This document shows, piece after piece, positions 16,277-25,191 of a DNA stretch of 50,431 nucleotides. The stretch is from contig JAOPYC010000020.1 in NCBI GenBank assembly GCA_025964795.1, positions 1-50,431 of the forward strand, in the 5' to 3' direction. The translations under genes and the position numbers were made by a program. Numbering within the stretch: the stretch's first letter is position 1; each line of letters opens with the position of its first letter. The notes below the pieces were generated by a model that was not told the DNA's origin, did no database searches, and worked only from the letters and a program-made list of their open reading frames with translations. The DNA comes from Marmoricola sp. (GTDB lineage Bacteria; Actinomycetota; Actinomycetes; Propionibacteriales; Nocardioidaceae).

Positions 16277-17136
16277 GCCAGGGCCTCCGCGATCCGCACG
16301 AACTCCGGCAGCCGGAGCTCCTCGCCACGTCGCATCGGGTCGATCCCGGCCGCGACGAGGGCCTGCTCCGAGGCCTCGGCCGAGCCGGCGAGCTCACGCA
16401 GCGACGGGCGCAGGGCCTTGCGGCGGTGGGCGAAGGCCGCGTCGACGACGGCGAACACCTGCTCGCGGGTGACGACGGTGCTGGGCGGCTCCCGGCGGGT
16501 CCACGCCACCAGGCCGGAGTCCACGTTGGGAGCGGGCCAGAAGACGTTGCGGCCGACCGACCCGGCCCGGCGTACGTCGGCGAACCAGGCGGCCTTCACC
16601 GACGGGATGCCGTAGACCTTGGACCCCGGCTCGGCCGCGAGCCGGTCGGCCACCTCGGCCTGCACCATCACCAGGCCACGCTCGAGCGAGGGCAGCAGCG
16701 CCAGCAGGTGGAGCAGCACGGGGACCGAGACGTTGTAGGGGAGGTTCGCCACCAGGGCCGTGGGCGGCGGGCCGGGGACCGACCTGACCCGCAGGGCGTC
16801 GGCGAGGACGACCTCGAACCGGTCGGCGTACGCCGGAGCCCGGTCCGCGATCGTGCTCGGCAGCGACCCGGCCAGCCCCGGGTCGACCTCGATCGCGACC
16901 ACGCGAGCGGCGACGTCGAGCAGTGCCAGGGTCAGCGAGCCCAGCCCGGGGCCGACCTCCAGGACCACGTCGGTGGGCCCGATCCCGGAGTCGCGCACGA
17001 TCCGCCGCACGGTGTTCGGGTCGATCACGAAGTTCTGCCCGCGCTGCTTGGTCGGGCGCAGGTCGAGCGCGGCGGCCAGTGAACGGACCTCTGCCGGACC
17101 GAGCAGTCTCGGTCCGGCAGAAGTTGGCTCGCTCAC
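16273..17136 (-). CDS. rsmA: 16S rRNA (adenine1518/1519-N6,N6)-dimethyltransferase (KsgA)
   Basis: The 287-residue enzyme dimethylates the two adenines in the 3'-terminal 16S rRNA hairpin during late 30S maturation. [18 protein letters not shown] is the conserved N-terminal block, [14 protein letters not shown] is the SAM motif I, and [11 protein letters not shown] is the NLPY catalytic motif [23 protein letters not shown] is the RNA-binding C-terminal segment. The start is GTG at 17136. It lies in a 15-nt palindrome, GCTCACCCGGTGAGC (17131-17145), which could occlude the start codon in the mRNA. The gene follows rpfB by 25 nt and overlaps ispE by 4 nt. Confidence 0.95.
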   Translation of the reverse strand: MSEPTSAGPRLLGPAEVRSLAAALDLRPTKQRGQNFVIDPNTVRRIVRDSGIGPTDVVLEVGPGLGSLTLALLDVAARVVAIEVDPGLAGSLPSTIADRAPAYADRFEVVLADALRVRSVPGPPPTALVANLPYNVSVPVLLHLLALLPSLERGLVMVQAEVADRLAAEPGSKVYGIPSVKAAWFADVRRAGSVGRNVFWPAPNVDSGLVAWTRREPPSTVVTREQVFAVVDAAFAHRRKALRPSLRELAGSAEASEQALVAAGIDPMRRGEELRLPEFVRIAEALA

Positions 17137-17161
17137 CCGGTGAGCGTATGTGGAGTGCTCG

Positions 17162-18390
<1,229 letters not shown>

Positions 18391-18405
18391 ACTGCTAGCA
18401 AAACG

Positions 18406-18421
18406 TGTGGCCGGTCTCACA
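18406..18421 (-). promoter_or_regulatory. CRP/GlxR-type binding site upstream of rpfB
   Basis: TGTGG-CCGGTC-TCACA (plus strand) matches the CRP-family consensus TGTGA-N6-TCACA at nine of ten positions. Its centre (18413.5) is about 58-61 bp upstream of the predicted rpfB start, the spacing of class I CRP activation. It overlaps the last codons and stop of tatD. CRP or GlxR control of rpf genes is documented in Mycobacterium and Corynebacterium. Confidence 0.6.
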
Positions 18422-19262
18422 TACCCCACGGACCGCCGAAGGCGGCGTCGGTGTTGGCCTCTATCGCCCGGCACAGCACCTCGAGGTCCACGCCTTTGGT
18501 CGCGGCCATCGAGCGCACCGTGAGCGGGACCAGGTAGGAGGCGTTGGTGCGTCCGCGGTGCGGCACCGGGGTGAGGTACGGCGCGTCCGTCTCGACCAGG
18601 ATCCGGTCGAGCGGGGTCACCCGCAGGGCCTCCCGCAGGGGCTCCGCGTTCTTGAAGGTGACCGTGCCGGCGAAGGAGAGGTGGGCTCCGCGGTCGAGGC
18701 ACTCCCGGGCGAAGCCGGCGTCGCCGGAGAAGCAGTGCATCACCCAGCGGTCCGGGGCGCCCACCTCGTCGATCAGGCGTACGACGTCCTCGTGGGCGTC
18801 GCGGTCGTGGATCACCAGCGTCCGGTCCAGCGCCCGGGCCAGCGCGATGTGCGCTCGGAACGACCCGTGCTGCGCCGCGCGACCCTCGGGACCGGTGCGG
18901 AAGTAGTCGAGCCCGGTCTCCCCGATCGCCCGCACCCGGTCACTGCTCCGGGCCAGGCGCTCGATCTCCGCCAGTGCCTCCTCCAGCCGCCCCTCGGCCG
19001 CGATCCGGGGCGCCTCTTTGGGGTGAAGCGCGACCGCAGCCACGACCTGGGGGTGGGCGGCGGCCGTCTCCACGGCCCACCGGGCGCCCGGGAGGTCGCA
19101 GCCGACCTGAACGATGCGGGTCACCCCGACCGAGGCGGCCCGGGCCAGCGCCTCCTCGACCGGCAGCCCCGCCTCGTCACCGCGGCCGATGTCGAGGTGG
19201 CAGTGGTTGTCCACGACCGGGTGCGGCAGCGGCTGCGGCACCTCGGGCATCGGGTCGATCAC
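18417..19262 (-). CDS. tatD: TatD-family metal-dependent hydrolase/DNase
   Basis: This 281-residue TIM-barrel amidohydrolase carries the metal ligands of the TatD family in order: DNHCHLD (HxH pair, residues 18-22), the conserved Glu in IGETGLDYF, LVIHDRDAHEDV, WVMHCFSGD, and ETDAPYLTPVPHRGRTN with the final Asp. TatD enzymes are 3'-5' exonucleases/DNases linked to repair and DNA turnover. In actinobacteria the gene sits between metG or rsmI and rpfB, as here. The GTG start at 19262 overlaps the rsmI stop by 4 nt, so the two genes form a coupled operon. Confidence 0.92.
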   Translation of the reverse strand: MIDPMPEVPQPLPHPVVDNHCHLDIGRGDEAGLPVEEALARAASVGVTRIVQVGCDLPGARWAVETAAAHPQVVAAVALHPKEAPRIAAEGRLEEALAEIERLARSSDRVRAIGETGLDYFRTGPEGRAAQHGSFRAHIALARALDRTLVIHDRDAHEDVVRLIDEVGAPDRWVMHCFSGDAGFARECLDRGAHLSFAGTVTFKNAEPLREALRVTPLDRILVETDAPYLTPVPHRGRTNASYLVPLTVRSMAATKGVDLEVLCRAIEANTDAAFGGPWGM

Positions 19263-20113
19263 GGCCGGTGGACCGCGTCGTAGACGACCCGCTTCGGCAC
19301 GCCGGCACGACGGGCGACGTCTAGGATCGCGTCCTTGCGGGAGGCGCCCAGCTCCTCCTCCTCGACCACCAGCGCGGCCAGGGTCGCCGGGTCGGTCACC
19401 GGCTCGGGGGCCACCGCGCCCTCGACGACGACCGTCACCTCCCCGCGGACGCCCGCCTCCGCCCAGGTGACCAGCTCGACCAGCGGGCCCCGGCGTACCT
19501 CCTCGTGGGTCTTGGTCAGCTCACGACAGACCGCGCCGCGCCGGTCCGCGCCGAACGCGGCCGCCATCGACGCCAGGGTGGCGGCGGTGCGGTGCGGCGC
19601 CTCGAAGAACACCAGCGTCCGCTGCTCGTCGGCCAGGGCGGTCAGCCGCTTGGTGCGCTCCCCCGGCTTGCGCGGCAGGAAGCCCTCGAAGCAGAACCGG
19701 TCGACGGGGAGCCCCGAGACGGCGAGGGCCGTGAGCACCGCGGAGGGGCCGGGGATGCTGGTCACGAGGATGCCGCGCTCCACGGCAGCGGCGACCAGGC
19801 GGAACCCGGGGTCCGAGACGCTGGGCATGCCGGCGTCGGTCACCAGCACCACCCGGTCGCCGTTGACCAGCGACTCCACCAGCGACTCGGTGCGCAGGTG
19901 CTCGTTGCCCTCGAAGTAGGAGACGACCCGGCCGGGGAGCTCGATGCCGAGCTCGCTGGTGAGCCGGCGCAGGCGGCGGGTGTCCTCGGCGGCCACCACG
20001 TCGGCCCCCACCAGCTCGGTGGCGAGCCGGGGCGAGGCGTCGTCGACCCGCCCGATGGGCGTCGCGGCGAGCACCAGCACGCCGGTCGGCGGTTGCGTCA
20101 TGCGTCCGATCAT
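19259..20113 (-). CDS. rsmI: 16S rRNA (cytidine1402-2'-O)-methyltransferase
   Basis: The start at ATG 20113 (MIGRMTQPPTGVLVLAATPI) is chosen because a TAGTGC box lies 7 nt upstream. The second ATG at 20101 is the alternative and is closer to the usual family start. The 284-residue product is a SAM-dependent tetrapyrrole-methylase-fold enzyme. It has LAATPIGRVDDASPRL (family blocks usually read ATPIGN, so the R is a mild deviation), AAEDTRRLRRL, VVLVTDAGMPSVSDPGFRLV and SIPGPSAVLTALAVSGLP. GASRKDAILDVARRAGVPKR is the C-terminal helix-turn-helix-like extension. RsmI methylates C1402 in the ribosomal P site. It is divergent from pmt, exactly as Rv1003/Rv1002c in M. tuberculosis, and coupled to tatD. 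Confidence 0.93.
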   Translation of the reverse strand: MIGRMTQPPTGVLVLAATPIGRVDDASPRLATELVGADVVAAEDTRRLRRLTSELGIELPGRVVSYFEGNEHLRTESLVESLVNGDRVVLVTDAGMPSVSDPGFRLVAAAVERGILVTSIPGPSAVLTALAVSGLPVDRFCFEGFLPRKPGERTKRLTALADEQRTLVFFEAPHRTAATLASMAAAFGADRRGAVCRELTKTHEEVRRGPLVELVTWAEAGVRGEVTVVVEGAVAPEPVTDPATLAALVVEEEELGASRKDAILDVARRAGVPKRVVYDAVHRP

Positions 20114-20120
20114 GGCAGCA

Positions 20121-20130
20121 GCACTAGCCT
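20121..20130. promoter_or_regulatory. Divergent -10 elements of rsmI and pmt sharing two bases
   Basis: On the plus strand TAGCCT (20125-20130) ends 7 nt before the pmt GTG. On the minus strand TAGTGC (20126-20121) ends 7 nt before the rsmI ATG at 20113. The two hexamers overlap by the central TA. Both genes would be leaderless and transcribed away from each other from one 10-bp box. Confidence 0.45.
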
Positions 20131-20137
20131 TTCGCTC

Positions 20138-21793
20138 GTGAGCATCCCTGCCCGGCTGGACCGCACCGTCGGGCTCTCCCGGACGGCCGACGGCGACCTG
20201 GTCCCCAGCGCGGCGACGCGGGCCCGGCTGCGCGCCACCGACCAGGACCCGGTGATCGCCTGGGTGGCCACCGTGGCCGTCACGCTGCTGGCCGCCTTCC
20301 TGCGGCTGTGGGACCTCGGCCGGCCGAAGGCGTTCCTCTTCGACGAGACCTACTACGCGAAGGACGCCTGGTCGCTGCTGCACAACGGCTACGCGCAGAA
20401 CTACGTCGACAAGGCCAACGACCAGATCCTGGCCGGGCACACCTCGGGGCTGTGGAACGGGACCCCGGAGATGGTGGTGCACCCGGAGCTGGGCAAGTGG
20501 CTGATCGCCCTGGGCGAGAGCGTCTTCGGGATGACGCCGTTCGGCTGGCGGATCGCCTCGGCGATCGTCGGGTCGCTGATGGTGCTGGTGATGATCCGGC
20601 TGGCCCGCCGGGTCACCCGGTCCACGCTGCTCGGCGTGGTCGCCGGGCTGCTGATGTGCTTCGACGGCCTGCAGCTGGTGCTCTCCCGGCTGGCCCTGCT
20701 CGACGTCTTCGTCGCGTTCTTCGTGCTGTGCGCGGTGAGCTGCATGGTGGCCGACCGCGACTGGGTCCGCGCCCGGATGGCGCGCGTGGTGCCGACAGGA
20801 TCGCAGCTGGGCCCCCCCTCCTGGGGTCCGCTCCTGCTGTGGCGTCCGTGGCGGCTGGCGACGGGGATCTGCTGGGGGCTGGCCGTCGGCACCAAGTGGT
20901 CGGCGCTCTACCCGCTGGCCGCCTTCGGGCTGCTGATGTGGGTCTGGGACGCGGGCGCCCGCCGCTCCTTCGGCGTACGCCGGGCGCTGCTCAAGTCCGC
21001 GATCGTGGACGCGCTCCCGGCCCTGGCGTACGTCGTCCTGGTCCCGCTGCTGGTCTACGTCGCCACCTGGACCGGCTGGCTGCTGCACGCCGACGTCTAC
21101 GAGAAGTCGCTGTCGAACACGCAGTACGGCCCCTACTGGGGCAGCTATCTCGCGCACGACGCCCACGGGTTCTTCCCCGAGCTCTGGCAGTCGCTGCGCT
21201 CGCTGTGGCACTACCACCACGACGTCTACGCCTTCCACACCGGCTTCCTGAACACCAGCACGCACGTCTACCAGTCCGACCCGTGGGGCTGGCTGGTGCT
21301 GAACCGTCCCGTCGGGGTGGACGCGCAGCTCGACATCGCCCCCGGCGACCAGGGCTGCGCCGCCGCGGCAGGGAGCACCTGCCTGCGCCAGGTGCTGCTG
21401 CTGGGGAACCCGGTCGTGTGGTGGTTCGGCACCCTCGCCGCCCTGTGGGCGGTGGTGGCCTGGGTGGCACGTCGCGACTGGCGCTACGGCCTGGTCACGG
21501 TCGGCATCGCCACGACGTGGCTGCCCTGGCTGCGGTACGACGACCGGCCGATCTTCAGCTACTACGCGGTGACGATCCTGCCGTTCGTCGTCCTGGGAGC
21601 GACCCTGCTGCTCGGTGAGCTGCTGGGCCGACACGACGCCTCGGCGCTGCGACGCAAGGTCGGGGCGGGCCTTGTGGGAGGTGTGCTCGTCGCCGTGATG
21701 CTGGCGTTCGCGTGGTTCTGGCCGATCTGGACCGACCAGCTGGTGACCAACCGCGAGTGGCTCGAACGCATGTGGTTCAAGCGGTGGATCTAG
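20138..21793 (+). CDS. pmt: Polyprenyl-phosphate-mannose-protein mannosyltransferase (PMT family)
   Basis: The GTG at 20138 (V-S-I-P-A-R-L-D) lies 7 nt after a TAGCCT box; longer in-frame extensions run antisense through rsmI and are not homologous. The 551-residue polytopic GT39 enzyme has an N-terminal cytosolic tail, then about eleven membrane segments. The first extracytoplasmic loop has RPKAFLFDETYYAKDAWSLL with the catalytic Asp-Glu pair, and HPELGKWLIALGESVFG follows. The C-terminus has the PMT_4TMC-type four-helix membrane block ending in FAWFWPIWTDQLVTNREWL. In actinobacteria PMT transfers mannose from polyprenyl-phosphate-mannose to secreted proteins during translocation. Sec-exported proteins in the window are possible clients, but this cannot be shown here. 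Confidence 0.93.
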   Translation: MSIPARLDRTVGLSRTADGDLVPSAATRARLRATDQDPVIAWVATVAVTLLAAFLRLWDLGRPKAFLFDETYYAKDAWSLLHNGYAQNYVDKANDQILAGHTSGLWNGTPEMVVHPELGKWLIALGESVFGMTPFGWRIASAIVGSLMVLVMIRLARRVTRSTLLGVVAGLLMCFDGLQLVLSRLALLDVFVAFFVLCAVSCMVADRDWVRARMARVVPTGSQLGPPSWGPLLLWRPWRLATGICWGLAVGTKWSALYPLAAFGLLMWVWDAGARRSFGVRRALLKSAIVDALPALAYVVLVPLLVYVATWTGWLLHADVYEKSLSNTQYGPYWGSYLAHDAHGFFPELWQSLRSLWHYHHDVYAFHTGFLNTSTHVYQSDPWGWLVLNRPVGVDAQLDIAPGDQGCAAAAGSTCLRQVLLLGNPVVWWFGTLAALWAVVAWVARRDWRYGLVTVGIATTWLPWLRYDDRPIFSYYAVTILPFVVLGATLLLGELLGRHDASALRRKVGAGLVGGVLVAVMLAFAWFWPIWTDQLVTNREWLERMWFKRWI

Positions 21794-21800
21794 AGGAGCC

Positions 21801-21959
21801 TCAGACGCCCGAGCCGGCGAAGGTGCGGGTGGTGGGCTCGCGGAGCGCCGGGCGCTGGACCTTGCGCTCGAGCATGGTCATCCGGGTGACGGCGAACGCG
21901 ATGATGAACATCCCGAGCACTCCGAGCAACATCACGGATACCGGTGCGACTGCCAGCAT
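21801..21959 (-). CDS. Small single-pass membrane protein, 52 residues
   Basis: The ORF begins MLAVAPVSVMLLGVLGMFII and has one hydrophobic helix (about residues 3-25), then a basic segment (TRMTMLERKVQRP) and a polar C-terminus ending in FAGSGV. A strong ribosome binding site, GGAGG, lies 6 nt before the ATG at 21959, which is the main reason to call it real. It fills the space between pmt and the next membrane protein and is convergent with pmt. The helix followed by positive residues predicts the C-terminus in the cytoplasm. I do not recognise a family. It may be a regulatory or accessory membrane peptide. Confidence 0.65.
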   Translation of the reverse strand: MLAVAPVSVMLLGVLGMFIIAFAVTRMTMLERKVQRPALREPTTRTFAGSGV

Positions 21960-22044
21960 GGCGACCCTCCCTGGTCGTTGATGTGGACTAGACCGACAAC
22001 ATACCCCAAAACTTGCAAAACGGACATAGCTATTCTTAAACCTT

Positions 22045-22668
22045 TTAACGGGGTATACGTACCCCCGCGAGCCAGCCGGTCCCCACCCCGACCAGCCCGA
22101 TGCCGATCGCGCCCACCGGCCAGAAGATGTGGTCGGTGTGCACCATCCAGGCCCCGGGGACCAGCACCACGCCCGGCAGCGCCCACCGCCCCTGACGGGA
22201 GACGGCGTCCAGCACCACCACTCCGGCCGTCAGGAGCAGGGCCCAGGAGCCGACCTCACCGATCGGCCCGCCGATGGCGAACAGGGAGCGGACCTCGTCC
22301 GGACGGGGCGCCATCGCGTCCAGCCGCCAGGTCACGTAGCCGGCCCCGATCCCGTTGATGACGTCGAGGGCCGTGTAGGCGGTCGCGTAGACGAAGGCGG
22401 CGAGCACGGCCACGACGGCCAGCGGGTCGCGGCGTCCCCGGAATAGCGCCATCAGGGCGACGCCCACCAGCGGGAACGCGAACAGACCGGCGACGTGCAG
22501 GCCCCACCAGGTGTGCGAGCTGGCGTGGGTGAGGTGCATCGGATGGAAGAACCCGGCGACCGCGAGGACCAGTCCGGGAAGCGCCCACAGCAGCGCAGGG
22601 AACGCGACCGACGCCTGGGCCGGGAGCTGCGGCGCCCCGGGCCTGACGGCGGTGTCTGCCGGGGCCAT
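22045..22668 (-). CDS. Polytopic membrane protein of unknown function
   Basis: The 207-residue product has about six hydrophobic segments: FPALLWALPGLVLAVAGFF, WWGLHVAGLFAFPLVGVALM, LAVVAVLAAFVYATAYTALD, GSWALLLTAGVVVLDAV, ALPGVVLVPGAWMV and FWPVGAIGIGLVGVGTGWL. It also has a cluster of histidines at HPMHLTHASSH (about residues 42-52) and MVHTDHIFWP near the C-terminus, which could bind a metal or haem on one membrane face. A TAGTGT box ends 6 nt before the ATG at 22668, so the mRNA is probably leaderless. The stop codon follows directly on a hairpin, GGGGTA-CGTA-TACCCC, so RNA structure may mark the gene end. No family is recognised. Confidence 0.75.
   Translation of the reverse strand: MAPADTAVRPGAPQLPAQASVAFPALLWALPGLVLAVAGFFHPMHLTHASSHTWWGLHVAGLFAFPLVGVALMALFRGRRDPLAVVAVLAAFVYATAYTALDVINGIGAGYVTWRLDAMAPRPDEVRSLFAIGGPIGEVGSWALLLTAGVVVLDAVSRQGRWALPGVVLVPGAWMVHTDHIFWPVGAIGIGLVGVGTGWLAGVRIPR
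22046..22062 (-). terminator. Possible hairpin terminator at the end of the membrane-protein gene
   Basis: A perfect 6-bp stem, GGGGTA/TACCCC with loop CGTA on the minus strand, overlaps the last codons, followed by GTTAAAAGGTTTAAG, a locally AT-rich tract. The following 85 bp (21960-22044) are unusually AT-rich for this window and hold no gene I can support apart from the ribosome binding site of the 52-residue protein. Confidence 0.35.
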
Positions 22669-22674
22669 GATCCG

Positions 22675-22680
22675 ACACTA
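22675..22680 (-). promoter_or_regulatory. -10 box of the polytopic membrane-protein gene
   Basis: TAGTGT on the minus strand ends 6 nt before the ATG at 22668, indicating a leaderless transcript. Confidence 0.4.
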
Positions 22681-22749
22681 GGCCTCACACTCGGTCGATG
22701 TGGCGAATACCACGTGAAAACCCGGCGTCGGTTCACGCCGACGTGGATC

Positions 22750-24159
22750 TCAGGAGGCGAAGTCCTTCGGCCGGAACTCCCCGTCCTGCAGGTGCTGCTC
22801 GATGTCCTCGAGGCTGTGCCCGGTCAGCTCGGGCAGCAGTCGCCACACGAAGACCCACGCGGCGACGTTAAACAGGCCGTAGAGCCAGAAGACCTGGCCC
22901 ACCCCGAACAGGTCGATCATGGTGAGCAGGGTGAGCGTGATCAGCAGGTTCGTGCCCCAGAGGGTGGCCGACTGCACGCTGGTGCCGGCCCCGCGTACGG
23001 CGAGCGGGTAGATCTCCGATCCGGTCAGCCAGCCCATCAGCTGCAGGCCGCCGGCGTTGAAGAACATGAACACGATCAGGCAGGCGATCAGGAACGGGAT
23101 GTTGTCCTTGCCGGCGTTGTCGGTGACGAAGAAGGTCCCCAGCGCGAACAGGCTGATCGCGGCCCCCGGCACCATGATCAGCGTCAGCCGTCGACGACCG
23201 ACCTTGTCCACGACGACCAGCCCCACGATCATCATCACCAGGTAGGTCACGCCGAGCGCCACGCTGACCCGAAGCGCCGCCGAGGTCGAGAAGCCGTTGT
23301 CGGTCAGGATCGTCGGCGCGTAGTAGATGATCATCTCGATCCCGGACAGCTGGGTGAACGCGGCGATGCCGCACCCGACGACCAGGGCCGGGCGCACCCA
23401 GGGCTGGCGCAGGCCGCTCCAGCCCCGGTGGCTGCTCCTGGTCTCCTGCTTGCGCTCCTCGACCGCGACGATCTCGTCCAGCTCCTGGTCGATGTCGAAG
23501 CCGTCGGGGCGCACCCGCCGGAGCACCTGCTCGGCCTCGTCCCTGCGGTCCTGCTTGACCAGCCAGCGCGGGCTCTCGGGGAGGCGGAGCTGCAGCACCA
23601 GCATCACCAGCGCGGGCACCGCGGCCGAGCCGATCGAGATCCGCCAGTCCACCTTCTCGCTCGCGCCGACCACGGTGGAGATGACGATGCCGACCCCGAT
23701 GGCCAGCTGGAAGCAGAGCACGAGCCGCCCACGGATCCCGGCGGGCGCCATCTCCGCGACGTACATCGGCACCGTCTGGGTGGCCCCGCCGACGGCGAAG
23801 CCGAGCAGCACCCGCGAGAGGGCCAGCAGCACCGCGGTGGGAGCGATCGAGCAGCACAGGCTGCCGACGATGAAGACCGAGCAGATCAGCAGGATGGTCT
23901 TGTGCCGGCCCCAGCGCTCGGAGAGCAGGCTGCAGGTGAGCGCGCCGATGACCGCACCGAGCAGGATGCCGGCGGCGATGGACTGCTCCATCGCGTGGCC
24001 GGTGTCGAACTCCTTGCCGATCTGCAGGAGCGCACCCGAGATGATGCCGGTGTCGTAGCCGTAGAGGAGGCCGCTGACCGCGGACACCACGGCCACCATG
24101 AGCATCAGCCCGTTCAGCGTTCCCGGCCGTGTCTCGCCGTGCGTCTTCGTCTGGCTCAT
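22750..24159 (-). CDS. MFS sugar porter (sugar:H+ symporter family)
   Basis: The start is ATG 24159 (MSQTKTHGETRPGTLNGLML) with GGAGG 4 nt before it; the much longer open frame upstream is antisense to the TetR and MMPL genes. The 469-residue, twelve-helix transporter shows the sugar-porter signatures. GLLYGYDTGIISGALL is in helix 1 and SERWGRHKTILL is between helices 2 and 3. LGFAVGGATQTVPMYVAEMAP is the helix 4-5 region, and PESPRWLVKQDRRDEA is the PESPR motif. Helix 7 has FTQLSGIEMIIYYAPTIL, the hexose-contact QxSG-N/E-x-x-x-Y-Y block. VVDKVGRRRLTL follows, and the PELTGHSLEDIE at the C-terminus replaces the canonical PETKG. It likely imports a hexose, pentose or polyol. It is monocistronic. 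Confidence 0.9.
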   Translation of the reverse strand: MSQTKTHGETRPGTLNGLMLMVAVVSAVSGLLYGYDTGIISGALLQIGKEFDTGHAMEQSIAAGILLGAVIGALTCSLLSERWGRHKTILLICSVFIVGSLCCSIAPTAVLLALSRVLLGFAVGGATQTVPMYVAEMAPAGIRGRLVLCFQLAIGVGIVISTVVGASEKVDWRISIGSAAVPALVMLVLQLRLPESPRWLVKQDRRDEAEQVLRRVRPDGFDIDQELDEIVAVEERKQETRSSHRGWSGLRQPWVRPALVVGCGIAAFTQLSGIEMIIYYAPTILTDNGFSTSAALRVSVALGVTYLVMMIVGLVVVDKVGRRRLTLIMVPGAAISLFALGTFFVTDNAGKDNIPFLIACLIVFMFFNAGGLQLMGWLTGSEIYPLAVRGAGTSVQSATLWGTNLLITLTLLTMIDLFGVGQVFWLYGLFNVAAWVFVWRLLPELTGHSLEDIEQHLQDGEFRPKDFAS

Positions 24160-24500
24160 CGGCCCTCCGGGTGTGGTGTCGCTCACCCGGCGCCGTACCC
24201 GCATCCACGACGGGCGACACCAGCCCGCGCGCACCGGGCACGACCCGGGCAGGTCCGGGCAGGATGCGGGCACCGGCCTCAGTCGACGAGCAGGTCCTCG
24301 ATGCCGTCGAACCCCTGGCGCGCGTAGCCCTGCCGCATCCACCGCAAGACCGGCATCGCCATCGTGGTCGACCGCCCCTCGACGTTCGCCTACCGGATCT
24401 CCGGGATCACCTGGAGCTGGACGGTGCGGACCGCCGGCCGGCTCGGTCGCCTGTTGCGACCATCGCCCCGGGCGGGTGGGCAGGATCACACCCTCCGGGT
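24160..24500. other. Intergenic region without a supported gene; possible gene relics
   Basis: Between the MFS start and the TetR operators lie about 340 bp with no convincing gene. A 27-codon minus-strand reading frame ends at 24279 with ARQGFDGIEDLLVD, and a plus-strand segment near 24350-24450 reads IAIVVDRPSTFAYRISG, which resembles the start of SRPBCC-domain proteins. Both lack a start signal and a full domain. A 10-bp direct repeat, CCGGGCAGGT/CCGGGCAGGA, lies near 24246-24264. I read this as decayed or non-coding sequence. Confidence 0.35.
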
Positions 24501-24502
24501 TG

Positions 24503-24535
24503 TGCACTCCTTGGCGAAGAGTGCAAAACTGCACT
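24503..24535 (+). promoter_or_regulatory. Overlapping operators of the TetR-MMPL unit
   Basis: Three TGCACT-type half sites overlap. TGCACTC (24503-24509) pairs with GAGTGCA (24519-24525), and AGTGCA-AAAC-TGCACT (24520-24535) is a perfect 16-bp palindrome that ends 2 nt before the tetR ATG. CAAAAC within it could be the -10 of a leaderless tetR transcript with TTGTGC at about 24500 as -35. A TetR dimer here would shut off its own promoter. Confidence 0.55.
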
Positions 24536-24537
24536 GC

Positions 24538-25128
24538 ATGAGCCAGAGTGCAACATCGCGGGAGGGGCGGCGTCAGGCGACGTCGTACCGGATCTCCGTG
24601 TGCGCACAGAAGCTCACCGAGCAGCACGGCCTCGAGGGCTTCACGATGGAGGAGCTGGCCGAGGCGGCCGGCGTCTCTCGCCGCACGTTGTTCAACTACT
24701 ACCCGAGCAAGATCGACGCGGTGCTCGGGGACTCCCCCAAGCTCTCCGACGAGGCGCTGGAGCGGTTCCGCACCCGCGGCGCCGGCAGCAACCTGGTGGG
24801 CGACCTCCGGGAGCTGGCCACCGAGCTGATGGACGCCCAGGAGTTCAGCCGCGAGGACGTCACCCGGACCCGGCGGATCCTGCTCACCCACCCCCGGCTG
24901 CTGTCCTGCGCCCACGACCGCTTCCTGGTGGTCACCGGGCAGATCGTGGACGAGATCCGCGCCCGTGAGGGGGCGGCCTTCGACGAGCAGCGCGCCCAGG
25001 TCGCCGTACGCCTGCTGGCGTGCCTGTTCGACGCGGCCCTCGACCGCTTCCTGGTCGACCCCCACGACCGGCCTCTCACCGAGGCCTACGACGACGTGCT
25101 GCACGCGGCTCGTCAGCTGCTCGCCTGA
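24538..25128 (+). CDS. TetR-family transcriptional regulator
   Basis: The 196-residue protein starts MSQSATSREGRRQATSYRIS at ATG 24538; an earlier in-frame start would run through the operators. The N-terminal helix-turn-helix spans about residues 15-62, with CAQKLTEQHGLEGFTMEELA, AEAAGVSRRTLFNYYPSKID as the recognition helix and the hallmark FNYYPSK end. The C-terminal ligand and dimer domain (about 70-196) is all-helical and not assignable to a ligand. It lies 63 bp upstream of an MMPL transporter on the same strand, and TetR-MMPL pairs are a common actinobacterial arrangement in which the regulator represses lipid or drug export until a ligand binds. The palindromes overlapping its promoter support autoregulation. 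Confidence 0.92.
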   Translation: MSQSATSREGRRQATSYRISVCAQKLTEQHGLEGFTMEELAEAAGVSRRTLFNYYPSKIDAVLGDSPKLSDEALERFRTRGAGSNLVGDLRELATELMDAQEFSREDVTRTRRILLTHPRLLSCAHDRFLVVTGQIVDEIRAREGAAFDEQRAQVAVRLLACLFDAALDRFLVDPHDRPLTEAYDDVLHAARQLLA

Positions 25129-25191
25129 CCTGTTCCGCCCCGCCACAGCCCCGTTCTTGCGCCATCCGGCACGACACCCCAGGAGATTCGC

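Noticed and set aside
17131..17145. GCTCACCCGGTGAGC palindrome at the rsmA start as a regulatory hairpin
   Set aside because: It overlaps coding sequence and the GTG start, is only 15 nt, and GC-rich palindromes of this size are expected by chance. It is mentioned only in the gene entry.
22003..22062. CsoR/RcnR-type metal operator suggested by ATACCCC and GGGGTAT elements
   Set aside because: The two elements are too far apart for one operator, the compact palindrome is in reversed orientation (G-tract first), and no metal transporter is adjacent. A gene-end hairpin explains it better.
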